A stretch of DNA of 64,000 bases from the NCBI GenBank assembly GCA_958369225.1, contig CATXID010000002.1:1-64000 (forward strand), in the 5' to 3' direction. The notes below the pieces were generated by a model. That model worked only from the letters and a program-made list of their open reading frames with translations, searched no databases and was not told the DNA's origin. This document shows, piece after piece, positions 17,637 through 25,974 of the stretch. The stretch is from an uncultured Collinsella sp. Lineage in GTDB: Bacteria; Actinomycetota; Coriobacteriia; Coriobacteriales; Coriobacteriaceae. Both the position numbers and the translations under genes were made by a program. Each line of letters begins with the position of its first letter. Position 1 is the first letter of the stretch.

Positions 17637-18980
17637 TTAGCGCAGCAAGCCTGCCACTTCGCCGGCTAGGGTAATGGTGCCGGCTGCTACGAAGGGCTCG
17701 CCGGCGGCATCGAGGGCTGCGAGGGCCTCGGACACACTGGGATACACGCCCGCAAGCTTGTCGGCATCCACCAGGGCAGCGAGTTCCTCTGCCGGCAGGG
17801 CGCGATCGGAATCGGTCTGGGTTACGACCACGCGCGGGAAGGCCGGAATCAGCACGTCGACGATGCCCGCCACGTCCTTGTCTGCCAGTGCGGCGCACAG
17901 CAACGTGGGGCGATTCTCTACGCACGGGTCGATCTCGTCCAGCGCGCTCACAAAGTTCTCGCAGCTCTGAGGGTTATGGCAGGCATCAATCAGCTTGAGC
18001 GGATTGGTTCCCAACACATCAAAGCGACCCGGTGTGGGGCAGTCCATAAGCGACGCATCCAGCGCATCGTGATCGAGCTCGCGGCCCAGATAGCCCTCGC
18101 AGAGCATAATCGCGCACGCAGCATTCTGCGGCTGATAGGCCGGCTTAACCATGCTCGACGTATAAATGGCACGCGGCGTGATGCAGCTAAACTCCACCGT
18201 ATCGCCCACATGCGCCGGCACCTTGGTCGTGGAGTGGCTCACTACCAGCGGCACCACGCCGCACTCACGACAACGGGCATCCATCACGCGCTGAACGCTC
18301 GCCTCGTGCGTGCCCTCACCCAGCACAACCAGACGTCCGGGCTTGATGACCGCGGCCTTCTCCCCCGCAATGGCCTCGAGCGTGTCACCCAGGATGCGCG
18401 TGTGGTCGAGCCCGATGCCGGTGATGGCAACGGCAACGGGATCGGTCGCACTCGTGGCGTCCCAACGGCCGCCCATGCCAACCTCGAGCACGGCAACGTC
18501 CACCGCAGCCTCGGCAAACACCACCAGTGCGGCAGCCGTCAGCAGGTCAAACGGCGTAATGGAGTACGCGCGCTCCCCTGCCGCCGCACGACGAGCGTTC
18601 ACTCGATGCCCCGCCTCGACGGCGGCAGAAACGCCACGGGCAAAGGCCTCATCGCTCACGACGCGCCCATCGACCTCCATGCGCTCGGGATAGCGCACCA
18701 ACTGCGGCGACGTATACAGTGCGGTCTTTAACCCCTCACCACGAAGGATGGCAGCCGAAAAACGCGTGGTCGATGTCTTGCCATTGGTACCGGCAACCTG
18801 AATGCAATCGAAATACTCGTCCGGACGTCCCAGCTCATCGAGCATATCGACAACCGTCTCAAGCAGAGGCCCAGCATCCCCAGAAATCCGCCCCGTATCA
18901 GCAGCAAGTCCCACTGCCTCGCCAAACGAAAGCAACTCAAACGAGAAAGGAACGACATACGACCCAGAACGCTTAGCCAT
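17637..18980 (-). CDS. folC: Bifunctional folylpolyglutamate/dihydrofolate synthase
   Basis: A 447-residue Mur-ligase-like enzyme that adds glutamate to (dihydro)folate using ATP. VAGTNGKTSTTRF near residue 65 is the P-loop, SPQLVRYPERM follows in the folate region, and VLEVGMGGRWDATSA and GLDHTRILGDTLEAIAGEKA are the family signatures. The C-terminal Mur ligase domain carries LKLIDACHNPQSCENF. ATG 18980 is preceded by GAGGGGA. It lies downstream of valS, but a hairpin terminator just before its start means readthrough or a separate promoter is needed. Confidence 0.93.
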   Translation of the reverse strand: MAKRSGSYVVPFSFELLSFGEAVGLAADTGRISGDAGPLLETVVDMLDELGRPDEYFDCIQVAGTNGKTSTTRFSAAILRGEGLKTALYTSPQLVRYPERMEVDGRVVSDEAFARGVSAAVEAGHRVNARRAAAGERAYSITPFDLLTAAALVVFAEAAVDVAVLEVGMGGRWDATSATDPVAVAITGIGLDHTRILGDTLEAIAGEKAAVIKPGRLVVLGEGTHEASVQRVMDARCRECGVVPLVVSHSTTKVPAHVGDTVEFSCITPRAIYTSSMVKPAYQPQNAACAIMLCEGYLGRELDHDALDASLMDCPTPGRFDVLGTNPLKLIDACHNPQSCENFVSALDEIDPCVENRPTLLCAALADKDVAGIVDVLIPAFPRVVVTQTDSDRALPAEELAALVDADKLAGVYPSVSEALAALDAAGEPFVAAGTITLAGEVAGLLR

Positions 18981-19001
18981 AACCCAAAGTCCCCTCAACA
19001 T

Positions 19002-19033
19002 AAAAAGAGGCCCGTAATAAACAACGAGCCCCT
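19002..19033 (-). terminator. Terminator/attenuator just before folC
   Basis: On the minus strand AGGGGCTCG pairs with CGGGCCTCT around a 10-nt loop, followed by TTTTTA. It ends only about 22 bp before the folC ATG, so it could either end valS transcripts or act as a folC attenuator. Confidence 0.65.
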
Positions 19034-19131
19034 CCCATTCAAAATATCAGCCAAACACCGCTTTGCAGCGAGATCAAGGCCACAACCCGGTGGCCCTAAC
19101 AGTCAGCGGACGCCCCCGTAACCGCCATGGG

Positions 19132-19241
19132 AGCGGTTTGGGACTTTGCTCGATACAAGTTCCGCACGAGCCGAAGGCCACTTAATGTGGCCTTCGTGCG
19201 AGCAGGACTGTCCGCAGTAGCGAGCAATGCCCCAAACCGCG
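19132..19241. repeat. Nested long inverted repeat between valS and folC
   Basis: Outer arms AGCGGTTTGGGACTTTGCTC (19132) and GAGCAATGCCCCAAACCGC (19221-19239) enclose an inner hairpin with CGAAGGCCAC and GTGGCCTTCG arms around TTAAT. The whole folds into a stable two-part rod. It begins about 15 bp after the valS stop codon. It could be an end-of-transcript structure, a repeat element or a small RNA. Confidence 0.7.
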
Positions 19242-19255
19242 TCCCCCAGTAACGC

Positions 19256-21952
19256 TTACGAGAAGTCAGCAACCTGAGCAGTCAGCGCCGCCAGGATCTC
19301 CTTGAGCTCTGCTGCACGGTCCCTCTTCTTCTGGACCACCGCGGGCGCGGCCTTTGCCACAAAGCCCTCGTTGGCCAGCGTCTTCTCGCAGCCGGCGAGC
19401 TCCTTCTGGGCCGCGGCGATCTCCTTCTCCAGGCGTGCCTTCTCGGCCGAAAGATCGACCTTGCCCTCGAGTACCACAAAGACCTCGACGCCGCTGTCGA
19501 CCACGGCAATGCTCGCGGCCGGCTTCTCAACGTCGGTACCCATAACCAGCGAAGCCGTGTTGGCCAGCGGCTCAATCGTCGAGCGCAGGCTCTCGAGCTT
19601 CTCGATGTCCTCGGCACCGGCGCGTACGACCACGTCGAGCTCGGCCTTGGGGCTCAAGCGATAACGCGAACGGGTGGCACGGGCGGCAGACACGACGGCA
19701 CGGCACAGCTCAAACGCGCGCTCGGCGGGCTCGTCGACGTACTTGGCGTAGTCGGCGGGCTCGGGCCACTTGGCGATCATGAGCGCCTCGGCGCGGTCAA
19801 CGTTGCCCTCGGCATCCAGGTCGAGCACGCTGGCCGGCATGTTGTCCCAAATCTCCTCGGTGACAAACGGCATGAGCGGGTGCATCAGGCGAATGGAGGT
19901 ATCGAGTACAAAGATCAGATTGCGCTGAGCCTGCAGACGGCCCTCGCCCTTCAGGCGGGCCTTGGTGACCTCGACGTACCAGTCGCAGACCTCGTTCCAG
20001 AAGAACTGCTGCACGCCGCGGGCCATGTCGCCAAAGGTGTAGTTCTCGATACCCTCGGTGACCATCTTCACGGCCTTGGCCAGGCGGCTGAACATCCAGG
20101 CGTCGGCCGGCGTCTCAACGACGGGCTCGCCGGGCGTGTAGCCCTCCATGTTCATAAGCAGGAAGCGGCTGGCGTTCCAGATCTTGGTCACAAACGACTT
20201 GGCCTGCTCGGTGCGCGGGCTGTCGATGAGCTTCTTGGTCTTCTTGTCGATGTTCGCGTCGAACTTGACGTCCTGGTTGTTGGTGCACAGCGTCAGCAGG
20301 TTGAAGCGCATGGCGTCGGCACCGTACATGCCAATGAGGTCCATGGGGTCAACGCCGTTGCCCTTGGACTTGGACATGCGGCTGCCGTCCTTAGCAAGAA
20401 TCGTCGGGTAGATGACGACGTCCTTAAACGGCACCTCGTCCAGGAAGTACAGCGAGCTCATGACCATGCGGGCGACCCACAGCGCGATGATGTCGCGCGC
20501 GGTGACGAGCGCCGTCGTGGGGTGATGGCCCTCGAGCAGCTCCGGCTTTTGCGGCCAGCCCTGCGTGGCAAAGGTCCACAGCTGCGAGCTGAACCAGGTG
20601 TCCAGCACGTTCTCGTCCTGATGCACGTGATGGCCGCCGCACTTGGGGCACACGTCGGTGTCCTCGGTAAGAGCGTCCTCCCAGCCGCAGTCCTCGCAGT
20701 AGAACACGGGGATGCGGTGGCCCCACCACAGCTGACGGCTGATGCACCAGTCCTTGAGGTTCTCCATCCAGGTGGTGTAGGTCTGCGTCCAGCGCGCGGG
20801 GTGGAAGGTGACTTTGCCGGAGTTGACGGCGTCCAGCGCCGGCCCCTTGAGCTTGTCGACGGCCACAAACCACTGCTCGGACAGCCACGGCTCAAGGGCG
20901 GAGTCGCAACGGTAGCAGTGCATGACGGAGTGGTCGAGCTCTTCGACGTGGTCGAGCAGACCGTGCTCGTCGAACCACTTGACGACGGCCTCGCGGCACT
21001 CGTCGCGGTTCATGCCGGTGAACTCGCCGTAGCCCTCGACGACCACCGCGTGCTCGTCGAAGATGTTGATCTGCGGCAGGTCGTGGGCCTGACCCATGGC
21101 GTAGTCGTTGGGGTCGTGGGCAGGGGTGACCTTAACGAAGCCAGAACCGAAGTTGGCGTCGACATGCCAATCCTCAAAGATGGGAATCTCGCGGTCGACG
21201 ATAGGGAGCTTAACGGTCTTACCCACGAAGGCTGCCTTCTCGGGGTCCTTCGGGGAGACAGCGACGCCCGTGTCGCCGAGCATGGTCTCGGGGCGCGTGG
21301 TGGCGACGACGATGTAGTCCTGGCCGTTGACCGGCTCGGTCAGCGGGTAGCGCAGGTGCCACAGGTGGCCCTTCTCGTCCTTGTACTCGGCCTCGTCGTC
21401 CGAGATAGCGGTAGTGCAGTTGGGGCACCAGTTGACGATGCGCTTGCCGCGATAGATCAGGCCGTCGTGGTACCAGTCGCAGAAGACCTTGCGCACGGCC
21501 TGGGCATAGTCCTCGTCCATGGTGAAGCGCTCGTTATCGAAGTCGACAGAGCAGCCCATGCGCTTGATCTGCTCGACGATAATGCCGCCGTACTCGTGGG
21601 TCCAGTCCCAGCAGGCGTCGACAAACTTGTCGCGACCGATCTCCAGGCGGCTGATGCCCTCGCTCTTGAGCTTCTTGTCGACCTTGGTCTGCGTGGCGAT
21701 ACCGGCGTGGTCGGTGCCCAGCACCCAGCGCGTGGACTTGCCGCGCATGCGGGCCATACGGACAATGGCATCCTGGATGGAATCATCGGTGGCGTGGCCC
21801 ATATGGAGCTTGCCGGTCACATTGGGAGGCGGAATGGTGACGGTGCACTCGCCCACACCGGCGCGGCGCTTGTAGTAGCCGCCGTCAAGCCACTTCTGCA
21901 GGATCGCCGGCTCGTTGGTCGACGGATCGTAGTTCTTGGGCATTTCTTCCAT
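19256..21952 (-). CDS. valS: Valine-tRNA ligase
   Basis: An 898-residue class I synthetase charging tRNA-Val. PPPNVTGKLHMGHA near residue 42 is the HIGH motif. The editing (CP1) domain spans about residues 190-350 (VATTRPETMLGDTGVAV). GSRMSKSKGNGVDP near residue 530 is the KMSKS motif. A C-terminal coiled coil (LEKEIAAAQKELAGCEKTLA) is typical of ValRS and starts near residue 830. Two CxxC pairs (CPNC near residue 172; CEDC and CPKC near residue 420) are probable zinc sites. ATG 21952 is preceded by GGGAGAG and a strong leader hairpin. Confidence 0.97.
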   Translation of the reverse strand: MEEMPKNYDPSTNEPAILQKWLDGGYYKRRAGVGECTVTIPPPNVTGKLHMGHATDDSIQDAIVRMARMRGKSTRWVLGTDHAGIATQTKVDKKLKSEGISRLEIGRDKFVDACWDWTHEYGGIIVEQIKRMGCSVDFDNERFTMDEDYAQAVRKVFCDWYHDGLIYRGKRIVNWCPNCTTAISDDEAEYKDEKGHLWHLRYPLTEPVNGQDYIVVATTRPETMLGDTGVAVSPKDPEKAAFVGKTVKLPIVDREIPIFEDWHVDANFGSGFVKVTPAHDPNDYAMGQAHDLPQINIFDEHAVVVEGYGEFTGMNRDECREAVVKWFDEHGLLDHVEELDHSVMHCYRCDSALEPWLSEQWFVAVDKLKGPALDAVNSGKVTFHPARWTQTYTTWMENLKDWCISRQLWWGHRIPVFYCEDCGWEDALTEDTDVCPKCGGHHVHQDENVLDTWFSSQLWTFATQGWPQKPELLEGHHPTTALVTARDIIALWVARMVMSSLYFLDEVPFKDVVIYPTILAKDGSRMSKSKGNGVDPMDLIGMYGADAMRFNLLTLCTNNQDVKFDANIDKKTKKLIDSPRTEQAKSFVTKIWNASRFLLMNMEGYTPGEPVVETPADAWMFSRLAKAVKMVTEGIENYTFGDMARGVQQFFWNEVCDWYVEVTKARLKGEGRLQAQRNLIFVLDTSIRLMHPLMPFVTEEIWDNMPASVLDLDAEGNVDRAEALMIAKWPEPADYAKYVDEPAERAFELCRAVVSAARATRSRYRLSPKAELDVVVRAGAEDIEKLESLRSTIEPLANTASLVMGTDVEKPAASIAVVDSGVEVFVVLEGKVDLSAEKARLEKEIAAAQKELAGCEKTLANEGFVAKAAPAVVQKKRDRAAELKEILAALTAQVADFS

Positions 21953-21972
21953 ATATCTCTCCCTGTCCCGCC

Positions 21973-22012
21973 GGGGAGGAATGTAGGCCCGCCAGGGTCT
22001 GCATTCCTCCCC
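21973..22012 (-). promoter_or_regulatory. Leader hairpin of valS
   Basis: GGGGAGGAATG and CATTCCTCCCC form a perfect 11-bp stem about 20 nt before the valS start codon. The 5' arm resembles a Shine-Dalgarno sequence. No T-box consensus is present in the about 90-nt leader. It may tune translation or mRNA stability. Confidence 0.45.
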
Positions 22013-22105
22013 TTAGGTATCGATTACTTCAGTCTGATATGACTTCGCTGAGGCTTAAACAAACACACAGAATAACACAGGTAGTTGGGGTTATTGCGTA
22101 TATAT

Positions 22106-22143
22106 AAAATAGCCTCCGACCGCGGGTGGTCGGAGGCTATTTG
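22106..22143 (-). terminator. clpX terminator
   Basis: AAATAGCCTCCGACC pairs with GGTCGGAGGCTATTT and continues into TTATATATA on the minus strand, about 20 bp after the clpX stop codon. The hairpin is strong and marks the end of the tig-clpP-clpX cluster. Confidence 0.88.
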
Positions 22144-22163
22144 CAAACACGTTTAAGGCTGGT

Positions 22164-23576
22164 CTAGCCGTAGATGCGCTGGGGCTGTTCTTCGCCCTTT
22201 ACGGCGGCTTCGGTTACGACGACCTTGGAAACGCCCTCCTCGCTGGGGAGGTCGAACATCGTCTGCTGCAGCACGTCCTCGCAGATGGCACGCAGGCCGC
22301 GGGCGCCGGTCTTGCGGGCGAGCGCCATGCGGGCAATCTCGTGCAGGGCCGCATCCTCAAACTCAAGCTCAACGTCCTCGAGCTGGAACATCTTGCGGTA
22401 CTGACGCACCACGGCGTTCTTGGGCTCGGTCAAAATCGACACCAGGTCGTCCTCGTCGAGCGCCTGCGTCTGGGTGACGACGGGCGTACGGCCCACGAAC
22501 TCGGGGATCATGCCAAAGGCGTTGAGGTCCTGCGGGAGCACCTGGCGCAGCAGGTCGTTCTCGTCGACCGAGGTGGGGCCGGCGATCTCGGAGTTAAAGC
22601 CCACGCCCTTGTTGCCCACGCGATCGGCGATGATCTTATCCAGACCCACAAAGGCACCGCCGCAGATGAACAGGATGTTCGTCGTGTCGATCTGCAACAG
22701 CTCCTGTTGGGGATGCTTGCGGCCGCCAGTGGGCGGAACGCTGGCCACCGTGCCCTCAAGAATCTTGAGCAGTGCCTGCTGAACGCCCTCGCCCGAGACA
22801 TCGCGGGTGATGGAGAGGTTCTCGGCCTTGCGGGCAATCTTGTCAATCTCGTCAACGTAGATAATGCCAACCTGCGCGCGCTCGATATCGCCATCGGCGG
22901 CGTTGATGAGCTTGAGCAGGATGTTCTCCACGTCCTCGCCAACGTAGCCAGCCTCGGTGAGTGCGGTAGCGTCGGCGATGGCAAACGGCACCTCGAGGAT
23001 GCGCGCGAGCGTCTGGGCCAGCAGCGTCTTACCGGTACCGGTAGGGCCGAGCAGCAAAATATTGGACTTGGCGAGCTCCACCTCGTCCATATCATCGTCA
23101 AACTGGGCGCCCATGCCCGATGCCTCGTCAAAGGCGGACACCGCGGCACCGCCCTCGATCACGCGACGGTAGTGGTTGTACACGGCCACCGACATGGCGC
23201 GCTTGGCGTCCTCCTGGCCCATAACATAGGCCGAAAGCTCGTCATAGATCTCGTGCGGCGTAGGCACGTGCGTGATGACCTGACGGTCGTCCTCGAGCTC
23301 AAAGCCCTCGGTCTCGGGGTCAACGGCGGGCTGGGACGCAGCCTGGCCGTGATCGTTGAGGAAGCCCGGCAGATTGCCGTTGCGGGCGGCGTCCATAAAG
23401 TCCGAAGCCAGCGACTCCTCCAAGATCTCAGAGCAGGCGGCGACACACTCGTCGCAGATAAAGATATTGGTCGGACCTTTTACGAGACGACGGACCTGGC
23501 CCTGCTCTTTTCCGCAGAAGGAGCAGCGGATGGGGTTGCCGTTCTCGTCAAAGTTGTCCTGCATGTTACCTGCCAT
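22164..23576 (-). CDS. clpX: ATP-dependent Clp protease ATP-binding subunit ClpX
   Basis: A 470-residue AAA+ unfoldase that feeds substrates to ClpP. The N-terminal zinc-binding domain has C18, C21, C41 and C44. The AAA+ domain has LLGPTGTGKTLLAQ (Walker A), IIYVDEIDKIA (Walker B) and the sensor and ClpP-contact region further on. A roughly 45-residue acidic linker (residues about 65-110) sits between the domains. ATG 23576 overlaps the end of clpP; a second ATG four codons downstream has a better AGGT site and could be the true start. The order tig-clpP-clpX is conserved in Gram-positive bacteria. Confidence 0.96.
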   Translation of the reverse strand: MAGNMQDNFDENGNPIRCSFCGKEQGQVRRLVKGPTNIFICDECVAACSEILEESLASDFMDAARNGNLPGFLNDHGQAASQPAVDPETEGFELEDDRQVITHVPTPHEIYDELSAYVMGQEDAKRAMSVAVYNHYRRVIEGGAAVSAFDEASGMGAQFDDDMDEVELAKSNILLLGPTGTGKTLLAQTLARILEVPFAIADATALTEAGYVGEDVENILLKLINAADGDIERAQVGIIYVDEIDKIARKAENLSITRDVSGEGVQQALLKILEGTVASVPPTGGRKHPQQELLQIDTTNILFICGGAFVGLDKIIADRVGNKGVGFNSEIAGPTSVDENDLLRQVLPQDLNAFGMIPEFVGRTPVVTQTQALDEDDLVSILTEPKNAVVRQYRKMFQLEDVELEFEDAALHEIARMALARKTGARGLRAICEDVLQQTMFDLPSEEGVSKVVVTEAAVKGEEQPQRIYG

Positions 23577-23577
23577 C

Positions 23578-24210
23578 CTAGGCGTCCTTCGCGGCAAGAT
23601 CGCGCGAGGTGACGATACGATCGATCAGGCCGTAGTCGAGGGCCTCGGCAGCGGTCAGGTAGTTGTCGCGCTCGGTATCGGCTTGGACCTTCTCAATCGG
23701 CTGGCCCGAAGCGTCAGACAGGATCTGGTTGAGCTCGCGGCGGGTCTTCTTGATCTCCTCGGCCACGATCTCGATCTCGGTCTGCTGGCCCTGGGCACCG
23801 CCGCTGGGCTGGTGAATCATGACCTTGGAGTGCGGCAGGCAGAAGCGCTTGCCCTTGGCGCCGGCCGAAAGCAGCACGGCGGCCATAGACGCGGCCATAC
23901 CGACGCAAATGGTGGAGACCTGCGGCTTAATGAAGTTCATGGTGTCCAGAATCGCCAGACCGGAGTAGACCTCGCCACCGGGCGAATTGATGTAGAGCGA
24001 GATATCCTTCTCGGCATCCTGGCTCTCAAGATGCAGCAGCTGGGCAACGACCAGGTTGGCGCTGACGGAGTTGATCTCCTCGCCCAAGAAGATGATGCGG
24101 TCGTTGAGCAGGCGCGAATAGATATCGTAGCTGCGCTCGCCGCGCGGCGTCTGCTCGATAACGTATGGCACGAGGGCGGAATCGAACTTGGCGATCATAC
24201 GCATCTCCAT
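23578..24210 (-). CDS. clpP: ATP-dependent Clp protease proteolytic subunit ClpP
   Basis: A 210-residue serine peptidase forming the barrel of the Clp protease. The catalytic triad is visible as S108 (GMAASMAA), H133 (MIHQPSGG) and D182 (TERD). NSPGGEVYSG near residue 75 is the substrate-binding strand. The gene lies between tig and clpX with an 11-bp hairpin upstream. ATG 24210 is used; MRMIAKF two codons later is an alternative. Confidence 0.97.
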   Translation of the reverse strand: MEMRMIAKFDSALVPYVIEQTPRGERSYDIYSRLLNDRIIFLGEEINSVSANLVVAQLLHLESQDAEKDISLYINSPGGEVYSGLAILDTMNFIKPQVSTICVGMAASMAAVLLSAGAKGKRFCLPHSKVMIHQPSGGAQGQQTEIEIVAEEIKKTRRELNQILSDASGQPIEKVQADTERDNYLTAAEALDYGLIDRIVTSRDLAAKDA

Positions 24211-24243
24211 TTCTCTTACGGACCAATAGTGGTTCTAGACAAA

Positions 24244-24284
24244 CGTACGGTGCCCGCATGCTATGCATTGGCTGGCACCGTACG
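24244..24284 (-). terminator. Hairpin between tig and clpP
   Basis: CGTACGGTGCC and GGCACCGTACG are perfect 11-bp arms with a 19-nt loop, followed on the minus strand by GTTTGTCT. The weak T-tract suggests partial termination or processing that could adjust clpPX relative to tig. Confidence 0.55.
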
Positions 24285-24360
24285 AAGCAACCGGATAACC
24301 GGCTTATAACTTTACCCCATCACGGGCGCATCCATGCGCTCGCGGAAAAGGTGGCGAGAA

Positions 24361-25662
24361 TTACTCGGCGTCCTTGGCGGTCTCGTCGACCTCGGTCACC
24401 TTGGCGTTCTCGACCAGGTGGTCGACGGCCTTGGAGCGACGGATGGACTCACGGACGGCAGGCATGCGGCCATCGGCGATGAACTCGGCCTTGGAAGCCT
24501 CGACGTCCTTGACGCCGGCCTTCTCGAACTCGGCGTTGATGTCGTCCTCGGTGACCTCGATCTTGAGCTCACGCGCGAGGGCGTCGAGAGCCAGGGACTC
24601 ACGGGCAACGTCGTTGGCCTGCTTGTGCAGGTCGCCGATGAACTGCTCCATGGTCAGGCCGGAAGCGGGCAGCCAGGTGTCCAGCGTCATGCCGCGGGCA
24701 GCGAGGTTGGACAGGAAGTTCTGGCCGAGCTCCTCAAAGACGGACTGCTCGTAGTCGGCGTCCATCTCGTCGAGCTGCAGACGCTCGGCAAGAGCGGAGA
24801 CGCAACGGTTCTCCTTCTCGGCCGGGAGGCGGGAAGCCTTGTCCTGCTCGATCTCGATCTTGATGGCGTCGCGCATGGCGTCGATGCTGTCGAAGCCAAA
24901 GTCGGACTTGACGAGCTCGTCGGTGAGCTCGGGGGTGTTGCGGACCTTGATGCCCTTGACGGTGACCTCGACGGTGTGGGCCTCGGCCTCCTCGCCCTCC
25001 TCGACCTCGTCGGTCCAGGTGACGGTCTTGACGTCGTCAACGTTAGCGCCGATCAGGGCCTCGTTGAACTCCTTGGGGTTGCTGTCGCTACCGGCGATGA
25101 GCATGCGGCCCTCGGCGGCAAAGTTGTCGGCGTTCTCGACGGCCTTGAGGTCGACGGTAACGTAGTCCTCGGCCTCGACGGCGCGGCCCTCGACGTCCTC
25201 GAAGGTGGCACGGTAGTTGAGGAGCATCTCGACCTGGTTGTTGATCTCGGACTCGGTGACCTCCGCGGGAGGCATCTCGATCTCGACGGCGTCGAAGGAG
25301 GAGAGCTCAGCGGCAGGACGCAGGGAGAACTCGACGGTGTAGGTGTAGTCCTCGTGATCTTTGGCGAGGTCGAGCTCCTTGTAGTCACCGTTCTTGGTGG
25401 GGACGATGTCCAGCTCGTTGAGGACGACGGGCTCGTTGGCGGCGATCAGATCGTTGGTGGCCTGAGCGAGGGTAGCCTCGGCGCCAAGAGCAGAGTCGAT
25501 GACCGGACGGGGAGCCTTGCCGGCGCGGAAGCCCGGGAAGCGGTACTTCTTGGCGGTGTCCTTGTAGGCCTTCTTGATCGCGGCGTCGACGTCGGCGGCC
25601 GGGATGGTGACCGTAGCGGTGAGCTTGGCGTCCTTGACGTCAGAAGCGGTGATGTTCAACAC
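24361..25662 (-). CDS. tig: Trigger factor, ribosome-associated chaperone
   Basis: A 433-residue chaperone that binds nascent chains at the ribosome exit. Residues 1-115 are the ribosome-binding domain with the signature FPGFRAGKAPRPVID. Residues about 150-240 are the FKBP-like domain, lacking some prolyl-isomerase residues, and the rest is the helical C-terminal domain. The start is GTG 25662 or TTG 25659; GAGGAGG just upstream supports either, with the better spacing for TTG. The protein is very acidic. It heads the tig-clpP-clpX cluster. Confidence 0.95.
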   Translation of the reverse strand: MLNITASDVKDAKLTATVTIPAADVDAAIKKAYKDTAKKYRFPGFRAGKAPRPVIDSALGAEATLAQATNDLIAANEPVVLNELDIVPTKNGDYKELDLAKDHEDYTYTVEFSLRPAAELSSFDAVEIEMPPAEVTESEINNQVEMLLNYRATFEDVEGRAVEAEDYVTVDLKAVENADNFAAEGRMLIAGSDSNPKEFNEALIGANVDDVKTVTWTDEVEEGEEAEAHTVEVTVKGIKVRNTPELTDELVKSDFGFDSIDAMRDAIKIEIEQDKASRLPAEKENRCVSALAERLQLDEMDADYEQSVFEELGQNFLSNLAARGMTLDTWLPASGLTMEQFIGDLHKQANDVARESLALDALARELKIEVTEDDINAEFEKAGVKDVEASKAEFIADGRMPAVRESIRRSKAVDHLVENAKVTEVDETAKDAE

Positions 25663-25750
25663 GTTCCTCCTCATACTGCCCAGCTTATCTGAGGTGCTGG
25701 TACCTTTATGCAACAAAGTGTCGCGAGGGCATAAGCCGACGCGGGTGCGT

Positions 25751-25834
25751 TGGTGCGGGCGAAAGGACTCGAACCTTCACGGGAATCCCACCAGAACCTA
25801 AATCTGGCGCGTCTACCAATTCCGCCACGCCCGC
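25751..25834 (-). tRNA. tRNA-Leu (anticodon UAG)
   Basis: The 84-nt gene includes an encoded CCA. Acceptor GCGGGCG pairs with CGCCCGC. The D-arm holds AATTGGTAGACGC, the anticodon loop is TTTAGGT (TAG), there is a long variable arm as in class II tRNAs, and the T-loop is GTTCGAGTC. It lies 88 bp upstream of tig on the same strand. Confidence 0.97.
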
Positions 25835-25974
25835 ATGAGCGCACAGACTAGGAATGATAGCAGATACGAACGGCAAGCGCACGCACACCTTTTACAGGCT
25901 CACGACCTCACCACGAGTGCAAAAGGCGGGACGAGTTGCCCCGCCCCGCCAATTACGACTTGTTCGCTGACCCG

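Noticed and set aside
19132..19241. 6S RNA or other known structural RNA
   Set aside because: The rod has no large central bubble and no recognisable conserved sequence; I cannot assign it to a known family.
19880..22042. 720-codon plus-strand reading frame over valS
   Set aside because: Antisense shadow of a clearly conserved valyl-tRNA synthetase gene.
21953..22105. T-box riboswitch before valS
   Set aside because: The leader lacks the T-box consensus and stem I features; only a simple hairpin is present.
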